Origin: Micrococcus porci
GTDB taxonomy: Bacteria > Actinomycetota > Actinomycetes > Actinomycetales > Micrococcaceae
Reading direction: 5' to 3'
DNA length: 64,000 nucleotides
Assembly: GCF_020097155.1 (NCBI RefSeq)
Contig: NZ_CP083691.1
Span: 1,488,001-1,552,000, forward strand
Positions 54,252-62,481 of the stretch are shown here, piece after piece. Position 1 is the stretch's first letter; the number at the start of each line of letters is the position of its first letter. The notes beneath the pieces are model-generated. The model was given only the letters and a program-made list of their open reading frames with translations. It did not search any database and was not told the origin of the DNA. A program made the translations under genes and the position numbers.

Positions 54252-55226
54252 GTGCAGGACCCCACACAGCTCTACACCCGGCACGACGCCGCACCCGGGG
54301 ACGCCGTGCCGGACGGGCTGGGCGTGCTCGTGACGCTGACGGGCCACCTCGACGCGGGGCACGTCGGCCGGCAGGTCGGCGCGGGGCTGCGGGAACGGCT
54401 GGCCCACCGCACGGTCGCCCGCTTCGACGTCGACCAGCTCCACGACTACCGCGCCCGGCGGCCACGGATCCGGTTCGACCGCGAGCGCTACACGGACCTG
54501 CGGATGCCCGCGCTCGACGTCGAGCTGATGGAGGACCTGCTCGGCCACCCGTTCCTGCTGGTGGCGGGGCCGGAGCCGGACATGCAGTGGGGCCGGTTCA
54601 CCGCGGCCCTCCTGGGCCTGCTGCAGGAGTGGGAGGCCTCCTCCGCCACCTTCCTGGACGCCGCGCCGCTGCCGGTGCCCCACACCCGCCGCATCGGGGT
54701 GACCACCCACGGCAGCCGCGCCGACGCGCTCGAGGGCCTGTCCACGTGGAGCCCCGAGGCCGACGTCGTGGCGGGGCTCGTGCAGGTCCTGGAGCTGCGG
54801 GCCGAGGAGGCGGGGTTGCCGACGGCGGGCTACACCGTGCACGTGCCGCACTACGTGGCCGAGGCGGGCTACCCCCAGGCGGCCGTCGCCGCGCTCGAGT
54901 ACGCCGGCGCCTCCCTGGACCTCATGCTCCCCACGGACGAGCTGCGCGACGCCGCCCGCGAGGTCGACGCGGAGCTCGAGCGGCAGGTCGCCGGCTCGCC
55001 CGAGGTCCAGACGATGATCACCGGTCTCGAGAAGAACTACGACCAGAACTCCGAGGGCCAGGAGCGCTCCCTGCTGGAGTCCCACGGCGAGCTCCCCGAC
55101 GGCGACGAGCTCGCCTCCGCCGTGGAGGCGTACCTCGCCGAGCGGGACGAGTCGGTCCAGCCGCGGCCGACGACTCCTGCACAGGACGACGAGGGTCCCG
55201 CCCCGTCCCCGGACCCGCAGGTCTGA
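54252..55226 (+). CDS. PAC2 family protein
   Basis: Soluble protein of 324 aa of the PAC2 (proteasome assembly chaperone 2-like) family that is common in actinobacteria. GLGVLVTLTGHLDAGHVGRQVGAGL, ARFDVDQLHDYRARRPRIRFD, FLLVAGPEPDMQWGRF and the C-terminal AEAGYPQAAVAALEYAGASLDLMLPTDELRDAAREVDAELERQV are typical. The last 60 residues are acidic and Pro-rich. GTG start with GGAGG 9-13 nt upstream. Role in actinobacteria not established; a proteasome link is assumed from the name only. Confidence 0.85.
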   Translation: MQDPTQLYTRHDAAPGDAVPDGLGVLVTLTGHLDAGHVGRQVGAGLRERLAHRTVARFDVDQLHDYRARRPRIRFDRERYTDLRMPALDVELMEDLLGHPFLLVAGPEPDMQWGRFTAALLGLLQEWEASSATFLDAAPLPVPHTRRIGVTTHGSRADALEGLSTWSPEADVVAGLVQVLELRAEEAGLPTAGYTVHVPHYVAEAGYPQAAVAALEYAGASLDLMLPTDELRDAAREVDAELERQVAGSPEVQTMITGLEKNYDQNSEGQERSLLESHGELPDGDELASAVEAYLAERDESVQPRPTTPAQDDEGPAPSPDPQV

Positions 55227-55263
55227 CCGGCGGGGTGGGGTGCGGCCCCGCACGCTGGAGGGC

Positions 55264-56385
55264 ATGGATCACCCTCCCGCCGTCCCGTCCGCCGTCCCCG
55301 CCGGGGTCACGCCTCCCCACCTGCCGGTCCTGCGGGCCCGTGGGGTGGACGACCTGCTCGGCTACGCGTTCCACGTCCTCGGGACCGAGCCGCGCGAGTC
55401 CATCCTCCTGGTGACCCTCGCGCGGGCTCGGCTGCGCGCCGTCGTCCGGGTGGACCGGCCCGGACGGGAGACGCCCCCGGCCGCGAGGCACTGGGCCGAG
55501 GCCGTCGCCGCGGTGGCCCGTCGCGACGCCGCGGCCGACGCCGTCGTCTGCGTGAGCCTCACCGGCCGGGCGGGCGGACTCGAGCCGCCCGGCTGGTGGC
55601 CGCCCCTGGTGCGGGCCCTGCGGGACCGGGGGATCCCGGCGCGGGAGGGATGGGGCGTCGTCGCCGGGCACGCCGCCCGCTGGCCGGTGGAGCCGGGCGC
55701 AGGCCCCGGCCCGCTGGAGGAGGTGGATCCCCGCCACTCCGACCTCTCCCTGCACCTGATCGGCGCGGGCTCGGTCTGGGGCCTGCGCGCGGGACACCGG
55801 TCCGTGCCCACCCCCGCGGCCCTCGACCCGGCCGCCCCGGACCGCCCGCACTGGACGGCGGCCCGCGCCCGCCCCGAGGCGCCCGGACCGTGGCTGGCCG
55901 CGTGGGAGCGCGTCCTGGACGGAGGCGGGCTGCCCGAGCGCCCCGCAGGACGGGCCCGCCTCGGCGCCGGGCTCGAGCACCCCGCCCGGCGGGACGCCCT
56001 GCTGATCGCCGCCGCCGGTGCCGCCGCGGACGAGCTCCCCGCCGCGGAGCGCGCCGCGCTCCTGACCGGCACCCGCGACCCCGGGCCGGACTGGCGACGC
56101 CTCGACCGGCTCTGGGACGCCCTGCGCGCGCTCGCGGCCGACGCGCCGGCGCCCTGCGCCGCGCCGGCGCTCGCCCTCGCCGCCTGGATCTGCTGGGCAC
56201 GGGGCGAGGGCACCGCGGCGGGCGCCCACTTGGACGTGGCGAGGCGGCTCGCCCCCCGGGATCCGCTGGTCGGGGTGCTGAGGCGGATCCTGGACGCGGG
56301 GGCCGTCTGCGCCTGGGCGGCGGATCCCCGCCGCGCCTGGACCCCGTGGGATCCGCAGGACCCGGCGTCCGGCATGAGAGGATGA
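55264..56385 (+). CDS. DUF4192 domain-containing protein
   Basis: Cytoplasmic protein of unknown function, 373 aa, with both ends of the DUF4192 domain: LRARGVDDLLGYAFHVLGTEPRESILLVTL near the N-terminus and ALALAAWICWARGEGTAAGAHLDVARRLAPRDPLVGVLRRIL at the C-terminus. The middle is Ala/Arg/Pro-rich. The ATG follows GGAGG by only 2 nt; the upstream GTG at 55240 is possible. CACGCT lies 7 nt before the ATG, one base from the leaderless TANNNT pattern seen before map. Same order PAC2-DUF4192-sigA is common in actinobacteria. Confidence 0.8.
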   Translation: MDHPPAVPSAVPAGVTPPHLPVLRARGVDDLLGYAFHVLGTEPRESILLVTLARARLRAVVRVDRPGRETPPAARHWAEAVAAVARRDAAADAVVCVSLTGRAGGLEPPGWWPPLVRALRDRGIPAREGWGVVAGHAARWPVEPGAGPGPLEEVDPRHSDLSLHLIGAGSVWGLRAGHRSVPTPAALDPAAPDRPHWTAARARPEAPGPWLAAWERVLDGGGLPERPAGRARLGAGLEHPARRDALLIAAAGAAADELPAAERAALLTGTRDPGPDWRRLDRLWDALRALAADAPAPCAAPALALAAWICWARGEGTAAGAHLDVARRLAPRDPLVGVLRRILDAGAVCAWAADPRRAWTPWDPQDPASGMRG

Positions 56386-56428
56386 GGCGGTTCGACGCAT
56401 GCCGAGGCGGTTCGACTCCGCCCGCGGA

Positions 56429-56454
56429 GGAATAGACGCCGGCCTCCCCGTGTT
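56429..56454 (+). promoter_or_regulatory. SigR/SigH-type promoter candidate before sigA
   Basis: GGAAT (56429-56433) and GTT (56452-56454) are separated by exactly 18 bp, the architecture of redox/heat-stress ECF sigma (SigR/SigH) promoters. A housekeeping-type candidate TGGACT-N17-TATGAC (56508-56536) lies downstream. The principal sigma gene of other actinobacteria has a SigR-type promoter, which makes this plausible. Confidence 0.4.
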
Positions 56455-56582
56455 GAGCACTTCGAGACCCTGCACTCCACGGGGCCGCCGACGCCGTCGT
56501 CGGTCCGTGGACTTGACAGGGTCACGTGCATATGACGCCGTGCTCCGCGATGACGGCGGGCACCCCGACGGAAAGGCCTCGA

Positions 56583-58091
56583 GTGACCACTTCGACGACC
56601 AGCGGCAAGCAGGACGGCAAGGAGACCGCCGCCTCGACCACGACGGCCGCCGCCGCGAAGAAGACCACCACCGCGGCGAAGAAGAAGACCACCGCCGCCG
56701 CGGCGAAGAAGCCCGCGGCCGCGAAGACGGCCTCCGGCGCGTCCACCGCCGCGAAGAAGACGACCGCGAAGTCGACCGCCGCCCAGGCGACCACCACGCG
56801 CGGGGCGACGACCAAGAAGGCCGCCGCGGACGCGGAGACCGAGGCCGCGCCCGCCGCCGCGCCGCGCAAGCGGACCTCCACGGCCACGTCGACCGCCAAG
56901 GCGGCCCCCAAGAAGACGACGCGCGCCCCCAAGAAGACCGCTTCCAAGGCCGTGGCCGAAGAGGAGCTCGTCGAGGAGGAGGACCTCGAGCTGGACGCCG
57001 ACGACGTCGCGGAGCAGGCCTCGCAGGACGGGGACGACGCCGACGCGGACGGCTCGGACGCCCCCGCCGCAGAGGACCTGGTCGCCACCACGGAGAAGCC
57101 CGCCGAGACCGCCGCCAAGGGTGCGTTCGTGATGGACAACTCCGAGGACGACGCCCCGGTCCAGCAGGTCGTGGTGGCCGGCGCCACCGCCGACCCCGTG
57201 AAGGACTACCTCAAGCAGATCGGCAAGGTCGCCCTGCTCAACGCGGAGCAGGAGGTGGACCTCGCCATGCGCATCGAGGCCGGCCTCTACGCCGAGCACC
57301 ACTTCGCCGAGAACCCGCCCGAGGACTACCGGCTGCGCCGCGACGTCGAGCTGATCATCGCCGACGGCCGCCGCGCCAAGAACCACCTGCTCGAGGCCAA
57401 CCTGCGCCTCGTCGTCTCCCTGGCCAAGAGGTACACGGGCCGCGGCATGCTGTTCCTGGACCTCATCCAGGAGGGAAACCTCGGCCTCATCCGCGCCGTG
57501 GAGAAGTTCGACTACACCAAGGGCTTCAAGTTCTCGACCTACGCGACGTGGTGGATCCGCCAGGCCATCACCCGCGCCATGGCGGACCAGGCCCGCACCA
57601 TCCGCATCCCCGTGCACATGGTGGAGGTCATCAACAAGCTGGCCCGCGTGCAGCGCCAGATGCTGCAGGACCTCGGCCGCGAGCCTACCCCGGAGGAGCT
57701 GGCCAAGGAGCTGGACATGACCCCGGAGAAGGTCGTGGAAGTCCAGAAGTACGGCCGCGAGCCCATCTCCCTGCACACGCCCCTCGGCGAGGACGGCGAC
57801 TCCGAGTTCGGCGACCTCATCGAGGACTCCGAGGCCGTGGTCCCCGCGGACGCCGTGTCCTTCACCCTGCTCCAAGAGCAGCTGCACTCCGTGCTGGACA
57901 CGCTCTCCGAGCGCGAGGCCGGCGTGGTCGCGATGCGCTTCGGCCTCACCGACGGCCAGCCCAAGACCCTGGACGAGATCGGCAAGGTCTACGGCGTCAC
58001 GCGCGAGCGCATCCGTCAGATCGAGTCCAAGACGATGTCCAAGCTGCGCCACCCGTCCCGCTCCCAGGTGCTGCGGGACTACCTGGACTGA
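56583..58091 (+). CDS. sigA: Principal RNA polymerase sigma factor SigA (sigma-70, HrdB-like)
   Basis: Primary sigma factor, 502 aa. The first 130 or so residues are a Lys/Ala/Thr-rich tail with repeated AAKK/TTKK units, then an acidic stretch ([16 protein letters not shown]), then region 1.2 ([35 protein letters not shown]). Region 2 has [57 protein letters not shown], region 3 [15 protein letters not shown], and region 4 [35 protein letters not shown] at 56583 has GGAAAGG 6 nt upstream; an ATG at 56526 is open but lacks such a site. Confidence 0.96.
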   Translation: MTTSTTSGKQDGKETAASTTTAAAAKKTTTAAKKKTTAAAAKKPAAAKTASGASTAAKKTTAKSTAAQATTTRGATTKKAAADAETEAAPAAAPRKRTSTATSTAKAAPKKTTRAPKKTASKAVAEEELVEEEDLELDADDVAEQASQDGDDADADGSDAPAAEDLVATTEKPAETAAKGAFVMDNSEDDAPVQQVVVAGATADPVKDYLKQIGKVALLNAEQEVDLAMRIEAGLYAEHHFAENPPEDYRLRRDVELIIADGRRAKNHLLEANLRLVVSLAKRYTGRGMLFLDLIQEGNLGLIRAVEKFDYTKGFKFSTYATWWIRQAITRAMADQARTIRIPVHMVEVINKLARVQRQMLQDLGREPTPEELAKELDMTPEKVVEVQKYGREPISLHTPLGEDGDSEFGDLIEDSEAVVPADAVSFTLLQEQLHSVLDTLSEREAGVVAMRFGLTDGQPKTLDEIGKVYGVTRERIRQIESKTMSKLRHPSRSQVLRDYLD

Positions 58092-58105
58092 TCCGTCCCG
58101 CACAC

Positions 58106-58150
58106 GACGACGGCCCGTCCCCTCCACGCGGAGGGTGACGGGCCGTCGTC
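58106..58150. terminator. Terminator between convergent sigA and DUF7455 genes
   Basis: Stem of 14 bp (58106-58119 with 58137-58150), a one-base bulge and a further 6 bp around an ACGC loop. No T tract. Confidence 0.75.
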
Positions 58151-58181
58151 ATCAGGGGCCGGCATGAGCCGGGCCTCGGTC

Positions 58182-58397
58182 TCAGGCGGCGGTGGAGCCG
58201 TCCAGCTCCTCGGTCTGGTCCTGCCACAGGGCCGCCTGCGGGCGGAGCGAGGCCTCGACGCCGCGGGCGTGATGGCCGCAGAAGAGCAGCTCGCCGCCGG
58301 AGGGCAGCACGGCGCGGACGTAGGCCTGGGCGCCACAGCGGTCGCAACGGTCGGCGCGGGTGAGGGCGGCCGGTTCGGCCACGGCGGTGATGGACAT
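58182..58397 (-). CDS. DUF7455 small zinc-binding-like protein
   Basis: Protein of 71 aa with a CDRCGAQAYVRAVLPSGGELLFCGHHARG core: two CxxC-type cysteines near 18-21 and a CGHH near 40-43 suggest one zinc site. Short proteins of this kind next to the principal sigma gene are widespread in actinobacteria; function unknown. GAGGAGG is placed 5 nt before the ATG. It converges on sigA and diverges from parE. Confidence 0.82.
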   Translation of the reverse strand: MSITAVAEPAALTRADRCDRCGAQAYVRAVLPSGGELLFCGHHARGVEASLRPQAALWQDQTEELDGSTAA

Positions 58398-58580
58398 GCG
58401 TCCTCCTCGTCTTCGTTCGGGTCAGGGGCGCGGAGCGCGCCGCATCCTGTCCACTGGAACGCCCAGCATGGCACCCTCCTTCCCGGCGCGGGCTCCGAGC
58501 CCCGCTGTTTCGCCACCCGCGTACGCGGCGCCGGTGCCGCCGCGGCCGAGGGGCCACCGTTGTCACGTCTGTCGCGCCGG

Positions 58581-58586
58581 TAGGCT
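58581..58586 (+). promoter_or_regulatory. -10 element TAGGCT before parE
   Basis: TAGGCT lies 38 nt before the parE GTG. TTGTCA (58560-58565) is a possible -35, though the 15-bp spacing is short. The rest of the 227-bp gap to the DUF7455 gene shows nothing clear. Confidence 0.35.
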
Positions 58587-58624
58587 GGGACGACCCCGCC
58601 GCCGCCCCGGAAGGACCGCCCCCT

Positions 58625-60730
58625 GTGCCCGCGAACACCGAGTACTCCGCCCGCCACCTCTCCGTTCTGGAGGGGCTCGAGGCGGTGCGCAAGCGTCCGG
58701 GCATGTACATCGGCTCGACGGACTCGCGCGGGCTCATGCACTGCCTGTGGGAGATCATCGACAACTCCGTGGACGAGGCCCTGGCCGGCTTCGGCCAGTC
58801 CATCGACGTCACGCTGCACCCGGACGGGTCGGTCGAGGTCGCGGACAACGGCCGCGGCATCCCGGTGGACGTGGAGCCGCGCACGGGGCTGACCGGCGTC
58901 GAGGTGGTCTTCACCAAGCTCCACGCCGGCGGCAAGTTCGGCGGCGGTTCCTACGCGGCCTCGGGCGGCCTCCACGGCGTGGGTGCCTCCGTGGTCAACG
59001 CCCTGTCCTCCCGCCTGGACGTGCAGGTGGTGCGCGGGGGCAAGGTCCATCAGCTCTCGTTCCGGCGCGGCGAGCCCGGTCGCTTCCAGGACGGCTCCCG
59101 CCCCACCCCGGACGCGCCGTTCGAGCCGGCCGCCGACGCCGCCCCGCTGGACGTCGTCGGGAAGGCCAAGCGCGGGCAGACCGGCACCCGCGTCCGCTAC
59201 TGGGCGGACGAGCAGATCTTCACCCCGGACGCGACGTTCTCCATGGAGGACCTCCAGGCGCGCGCCCGGCAGACCGCCTACCTCATCCCGGGCTTGCGCA
59301 TCGCGGTCACCGACCTGCGGCGCCTCACGGGCACGGCGGGGGAGGCGGGGCCGGTCCAGGAGGTCTACCAGTACGACGGCGGCATCGCCGAGTTCGTGGA
59401 CCACCTCACCCCCGCCAAGCCGGTGACCGACGTCTGGCGGATCCAGGGCTCCGGCACCTTCACGGAGCGGGTCCCGGTGCTCGGCGAGGACGGCCGCACG
59501 CAGATGCAGGACGTGCAGCGCACCTGCGAGGTGGACGTGGCCCTGCGGTGGGACGTGGGCTACGAGACCGTGTTCCGCTCGTTCGTGAACATCATCGCCA
59601 CGCCCAAGGGCGGCACCCACCAGTCCGGCTTCGAGTCGGCGCTGCTCAAGGTGTTCCGCGCCCAGGTGGAGGCCGGCGCGCGCCGTCTGAAGGCCGGCTC
59701 GGACCGTCCGGACAAGGACGACGTCCTGGCGGGCATGACCGCGGTCCTCACCGTGCGCCTGGCCGAGCCGCAGTTCGAGGGGCAGACCAAGGAGATCCTG
59801 GGCACCCCCGCGGTCCGCAGGATCGTGGCCCGGGTGGTGGAGAAGGAGCTCACGGCCCTGCTGACCTCCACGGCCCGCGGCCAGAAGCAGCAGGTCGGCG
59901 CGCTTCTGGAGAAGGTCGTGGCGGAGATGAAGTCCCGCATCTCGGCCCGCACGCACAAGGAGAACCAGCGGCGCAAGAACGCCCTGGAGACCTCCACGAT
60001 GCCCGCGAAGCTCGCGGACTGCCGCTCCAACGACGTCGCCGCCTCTGAGCTGTTCATCGTCGAGGGCGACTCCGCCCTCGGCACCGCCAAGCTGGCCCGC
60101 TCCTCCGACTTCCAGGCCCTCCTGCCCATCCGCGGCAAGATCCTGAACGTCCAGAAGGCCTCGGTCTCCGACATCCTCTCCAACGCCGAGTGCGCGGCCC
60201 TGATCCAGGTGGTCGGGGGCGGCGCGGGGCGCGGCTTCGACCTCGACGCCGCCCGCTACGGCAAGGTCATCCTCATGACGGACGCCGACGTCGACGGCGC
60301 CCACATCCGCACCCTGCTCCTCACCCTCTTCTTCCGGTACATGCGCCCCATGGTGGAGGCCGGCCGGGTGTACGCCGCCGTGCCGCCGCTGCACCGCATC
60401 GAGGCCGTGACCCGCGGGAAGAAGGAGCGGGAGGTCATCTACACCTACTCCGAGGCGGAGCTTCACGAGGTCCTCGCACGGCTCGAGGCCGAGGGCCGCA
60501 CCTACCGCGAGCCGATCCAGCGGTACAAGGGCTTGGGCGAGATGGACGCCGACCAGCTCGCGGAGACCACCATGGACCCCCGCCACCGCATGCTCCGCCG
60601 CGTGACCATCTCCGAGGTGGAGGCCGCGGAGAGGGTGTTCGAGCTGCTGATGGGCTCCTCGGTGGCCCCGCGCAAGGCGTTCATCGTCTCGAACGCGGAC
60701 GAGCTGGACCGCGAACGCATCGACGCCTGA
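58625..60730 (+). CDS. parE: DNA topoisomerase IV subunit B / type IIA topoisomerase ATPase subunit
   Basis: ATPase subunit of a type IIA topoisomerase, 701 aa. GHKL ATPase motifs: EIIDNSVDEALAG, ADNGRGIPVD and GGLHGVGASVVNALS. The transducer and TOPRIM domains follow with ELFIVEGDSALGTAKLARS (catalytic Glu), TDADVDGAHIRTLLLTLFFRYMRP and QRYKGLGEMDADQLAETTMDP. Its position beside sigA matches actinobacterial parE rather than gyrB, which is normally near dnaA. GTG start with GGAAGGA upstream. parC is not in the window. Confidence 0.93.
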   Translation: MPANTEYSARHLSVLEGLEAVRKRPGMYIGSTDSRGLMHCLWEIIDNSVDEALAGFGQSIDVTLHPDGSVEVADNGRGIPVDVEPRTGLTGVEVVFTKLHAGGKFGGGSYAASGGLHGVGASVVNALSSRLDVQVVRGGKVHQLSFRRGEPGRFQDGSRPTPDAPFEPAADAAPLDVVGKAKRGQTGTRVRYWADEQIFTPDATFSMEDLQARARQTAYLIPGLRIAVTDLRRLTGTAGEAGPVQEVYQYDGGIAEFVDHLTPAKPVTDVWRIQGSGTFTERVPVLGEDGRTQMQDVQRTCEVDVALRWDVGYETVFRSFVNIIATPKGGTHQSGFESALLKVFRAQVEAGARRLKAGSDRPDKDDVLAGMTAVLTVRLAEPQFEGQTKEILGTPAVRRIVARVVEKELTALLTSTARGQKQQVGALLEKVVAEMKSRISARTHKENQRRKNALETSTMPAKLADCRSNDVAASELFIVEGDSALGTAKLARSSDFQALLPIRGKILNVQKASVSDILSNAECAALIQVVGGGAGRGFDLDAARYGKVILMTDADVDGAHIRTLLLTLFFRYMRPMVEAGRVYAAVPPLHRIEAVTRGKKEREVIYTYSEAELHEVLARLEAEGRTYREPIQRYKGLGEMDADQLAETTMDPRHRMLRRVTISEVEAAERVFELLMGSSVAPRKAFIVSNADELDRERIDA

Positions 60731-60794
60731 CCCGCACCGCCGGCCAATCCTCGCCCCCCGACCCCGCCCCTCATGGACGCACCCCTGGCCTTGC

Positions 60795-60800
60795 TATGCT
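60795..60800 (+). promoter_or_regulatory. -10 element TATGCT of leaderless membrane protein gene
   Basis: TATGCT is followed by 6 nt and the ATG at 60807. Confidence 0.5.
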
Positions 60801-60806
60801 CCCGCC

Positions 60807-61331
60807 ATGGACGCCGTGGCTCAGAATACAGGTCGACGAGTCGGCGAGCCCCTCACGGAGCGCTCCGACGCTGGGACGGGCCACACCGCCGCTTCTCAGG
60901 GGAGGGACGGCACGCTCCGGGGCGATGCCCCCGCCTGGCGCGCCGCCGGCGTGGGCGCCGCGTTCGGGCTGGCCTCGGTGGTGTGCAGCCTGCAGGACCA
61001 CCTCGCCGAGTGGTCAGCCATCGGCGGGGCGGCCGCCTTCATGGCCCTCGGCCTGCTGTCCATGACGGGGCTGCGCTTCGTGGTGGACCAGGAGAAGGCC
61101 AGGAGGACCGTCTTCTACGCCGGTGAGCGACAGGGGGCCTGGTTCCTGCTGAACTTCCTGGGGATCTTCCAGATCCCGCGGTTCCTCATCTCCGGCATCG
61201 CCGACCCCACCGGGCTCGTGCTCGCCGCCGCGGGGCTCGGCATCGTGGTCGCCGTAGCGAACCAGGCCCTCGTGAGCCGGTACATGACCGGCCGCCGCCA
61301 GCCGGACCCGGAGCCCGTCCCCCTCGGGTGA
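60807..61331 (+). CDS. Hypothetical membrane protein
   Basis: Unrecognised membrane protein of 174 aa. A polar N-terminal tail of about 45 residues precedes three or four hydrophobic segments (about 47-62, 69-92, 108-125 and 130-153); RQGAWFLLNFLGIFQIPRF joins the middle ones. The C-terminus is short and Pro-rich. No family motif is apparent to me. The start is set by TATGCT 6 nt upstream. It is convergent with oleD and co-directional with parE. Confidence 0.7.
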   Translation: MDAVAQNTGRRVGEPLTERSDAGTGHTAASQGRDGTLRGDAPAWRAAGVGAAFGLASVVCSLQDHLAEWSAIGGAAAFMALGLLSMTGLRFVVDQEKARRTVFYAGERQGAWFLLNFLGIFQIPRFLISGIADPTGLVLAAAGLGIVVAVANQALVSRYMTGRRQPDPEPVPLG

Positions 61332-61355
61332 GGCACGGCGCCCCTGCGGTCCCCA

Positions 61356-61382
61356 CAGGACGGCGGGCGCCCGCTCGTCCTG
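61356..61382. terminator. Hairpin between the membrane protein gene and oleD
   Basis: CAGGACG (61356-61362) pairs with CGTCCTG (61376-61382), and the inner GCGGGC pairs with GCCCGC, with one bulged T. It sits between convergent stops. Confidence 0.55.
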
Positions 61383-61407
61383 GTGACGTCCTCCCGCCTC
61401 CGGAGGG

Positions 61408-62481
61408 TCAGCGGTCGCGGTAGTACGCCGCCAGGCGCAGCAGGCCCTCGTCCATCGAGACGGACGGCGTCCAGTCGAGCACCTCGCGCGTGCGGCGCTG
61501 GTCGAACCAGTGCGACGTCGACAGCTGCTCGGCGAGGAACTCGGTCAGGGGCGGCTCGCCGTCGGCGGAGCCGCGCCCGGAGGAGCGGACCCCGAAGAGG
61601 TCGCGCTCCCACGCCCGCTCGATGAGCGCGCCGGCGCGGCGGGCCACGCCCGCGGGCACGGTGCGCTCGGGCTCCGGGGCGCCGCCGGCGAGCGCGATCC
61701 GGCGGATCAGCTCGCCCACGGGGCGCGGCTCGCCGTTGGTCACGACGAGGGCCTCGCCGTGGGTGTGGTCCACCGCGGAGACCGCGGCCACCACGGCCTC
61801 CACCGCGTTGCCCGTGTAGAGCGTGTCCACCAGCGCCGCGCCCGAGCCCAGCACCGGCATCCGGCCCTCCCGGGCCCGCTGCACGATCCGGTCGGTGAGC
61901 TGCAGGTCACCCGGGCCCCACATCAGGTGCGGCCGCAGGGCCAGCACCCGGAAGTCGTCGGCGTCCGCGCCCAGGGCGATCAGCTCGCCGGCCGCCTTCG
62001 TGCGGGCGTAGGGGCCGCGGGCGTGCTCCGGGTCCGCCGGGCCGGCGCCCTCGCCGACGATCGACGCGCCGGCGTGGGCGACCGACGGGGACGAGACGTG
62101 CACGAACCGGTGCACACCCCGGCGCCGCGCGGCGTGCACCAGGATCCGGGTGCCCTCCACGTTCACGGCGGCGAACTCCTCCTCGGGCCCGCTCACGGAG
62201 ACCTTCGCGGCGACGTGCACCACCGTGTCCACGCCCTCGAGTGCGCGTTCGACGGCGGCCGGGTCGGTCACCGAGCCGAGCACGTCCACCGCGCCCGGCA
62301 CCCCGGACGGCCGGCGCTGCAGGGTGGTGACAGGGTTGCCCGCCTCCGCCAGGACGCGCGCGACGCCCGAGCCGAGCAGGCCGGAGGCGCCCGTGACCAG
62401 GACCCGCCGGTGCTCCACCCGTTCGGCCAGCTGCAGCAGACCGTCGTCCCCGAGGTGGACCTCGAAGCCCATGCGGCTCAC
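61408..62481 (-). CDS. oleD: NAD(P)-dependent 2-alkyl-3-oxoalkanoate reductase OleD
   Basis: Short-chain dehydrogenase/3-beta-HSD-like enzyme, 357 aa. The nucleotide-binding motif VLVTGASGLLGSGVARVLAEAG is near residues 24-45; DTVVHVAAKVSVSG, the catalytic Ser region VHVSSPSVAH and YxxxK in GPYARTKAAGEL follow, with LRPHLMWGPGDLQL. In characterised Ole pathways OleD reduces the beta-keto acid made by OleA. Its GTG overlaps the stop of the OleC gene (GTGA), so the two are coupled; ATG at 62472 is an alternative. Assignment as OleD rests mainly on the OleC partner. Confidence 0.82.
   Translation of the reverse strand: MSRMGFEVHLGDDGLLQLAERVEHRRVLVTGASGLLGSGVARVLAEAGNPVTTLQRRPSGVPGAVDVLGSVTDPAAVERALEGVDTVVHVAAKVSVSGPEEEFAAVNVEGTRILVHAARRRGVHRFVHVSSPSVAHAGASIVGEGAGPADPEHARGPYARTKAAGELIALGADADDFRVLALRPHLMWGPGDLQLTDRIVQRAREGRMPVLGSGAALVDTLYTGNAVEAVVAAVSAVDHTHGEALVVTNGEPRPVGELIRRIALAGGAPEPERTVPAGVARRAGALIERAWERDLFGVRSSGRGSADGEPPLTEFLAEQLSTSHWFDQRRTREVLDWTPSVSMDEGLLRLAAYYRDR

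Noticed and set aside
55240..55263. CACGCT 7 nt before the DUF4192 ATG as another leaderless -10
   Set aside because: The first base is C rather than T, and a GGAGG lies close by. The resemblance to the map promoter is noted but it is not counted among the leaderless cases.
56513..56536. TTGACA (56513-56518) with TATGAC (56531-56536) as a classical sigA promoter
   Set aside because: The spacer is 12 bp, far below the 16-18 bp needed. TGGACT-N17-TATGAC is a better pairing for that -10.
62472..62481. Frameshift or gene fusion between oleC and oleD
   Set aside because: The GTGA overlap is the same stop/start arrangement used throughout the dcw cluster, so two separate coupled genes explain it.
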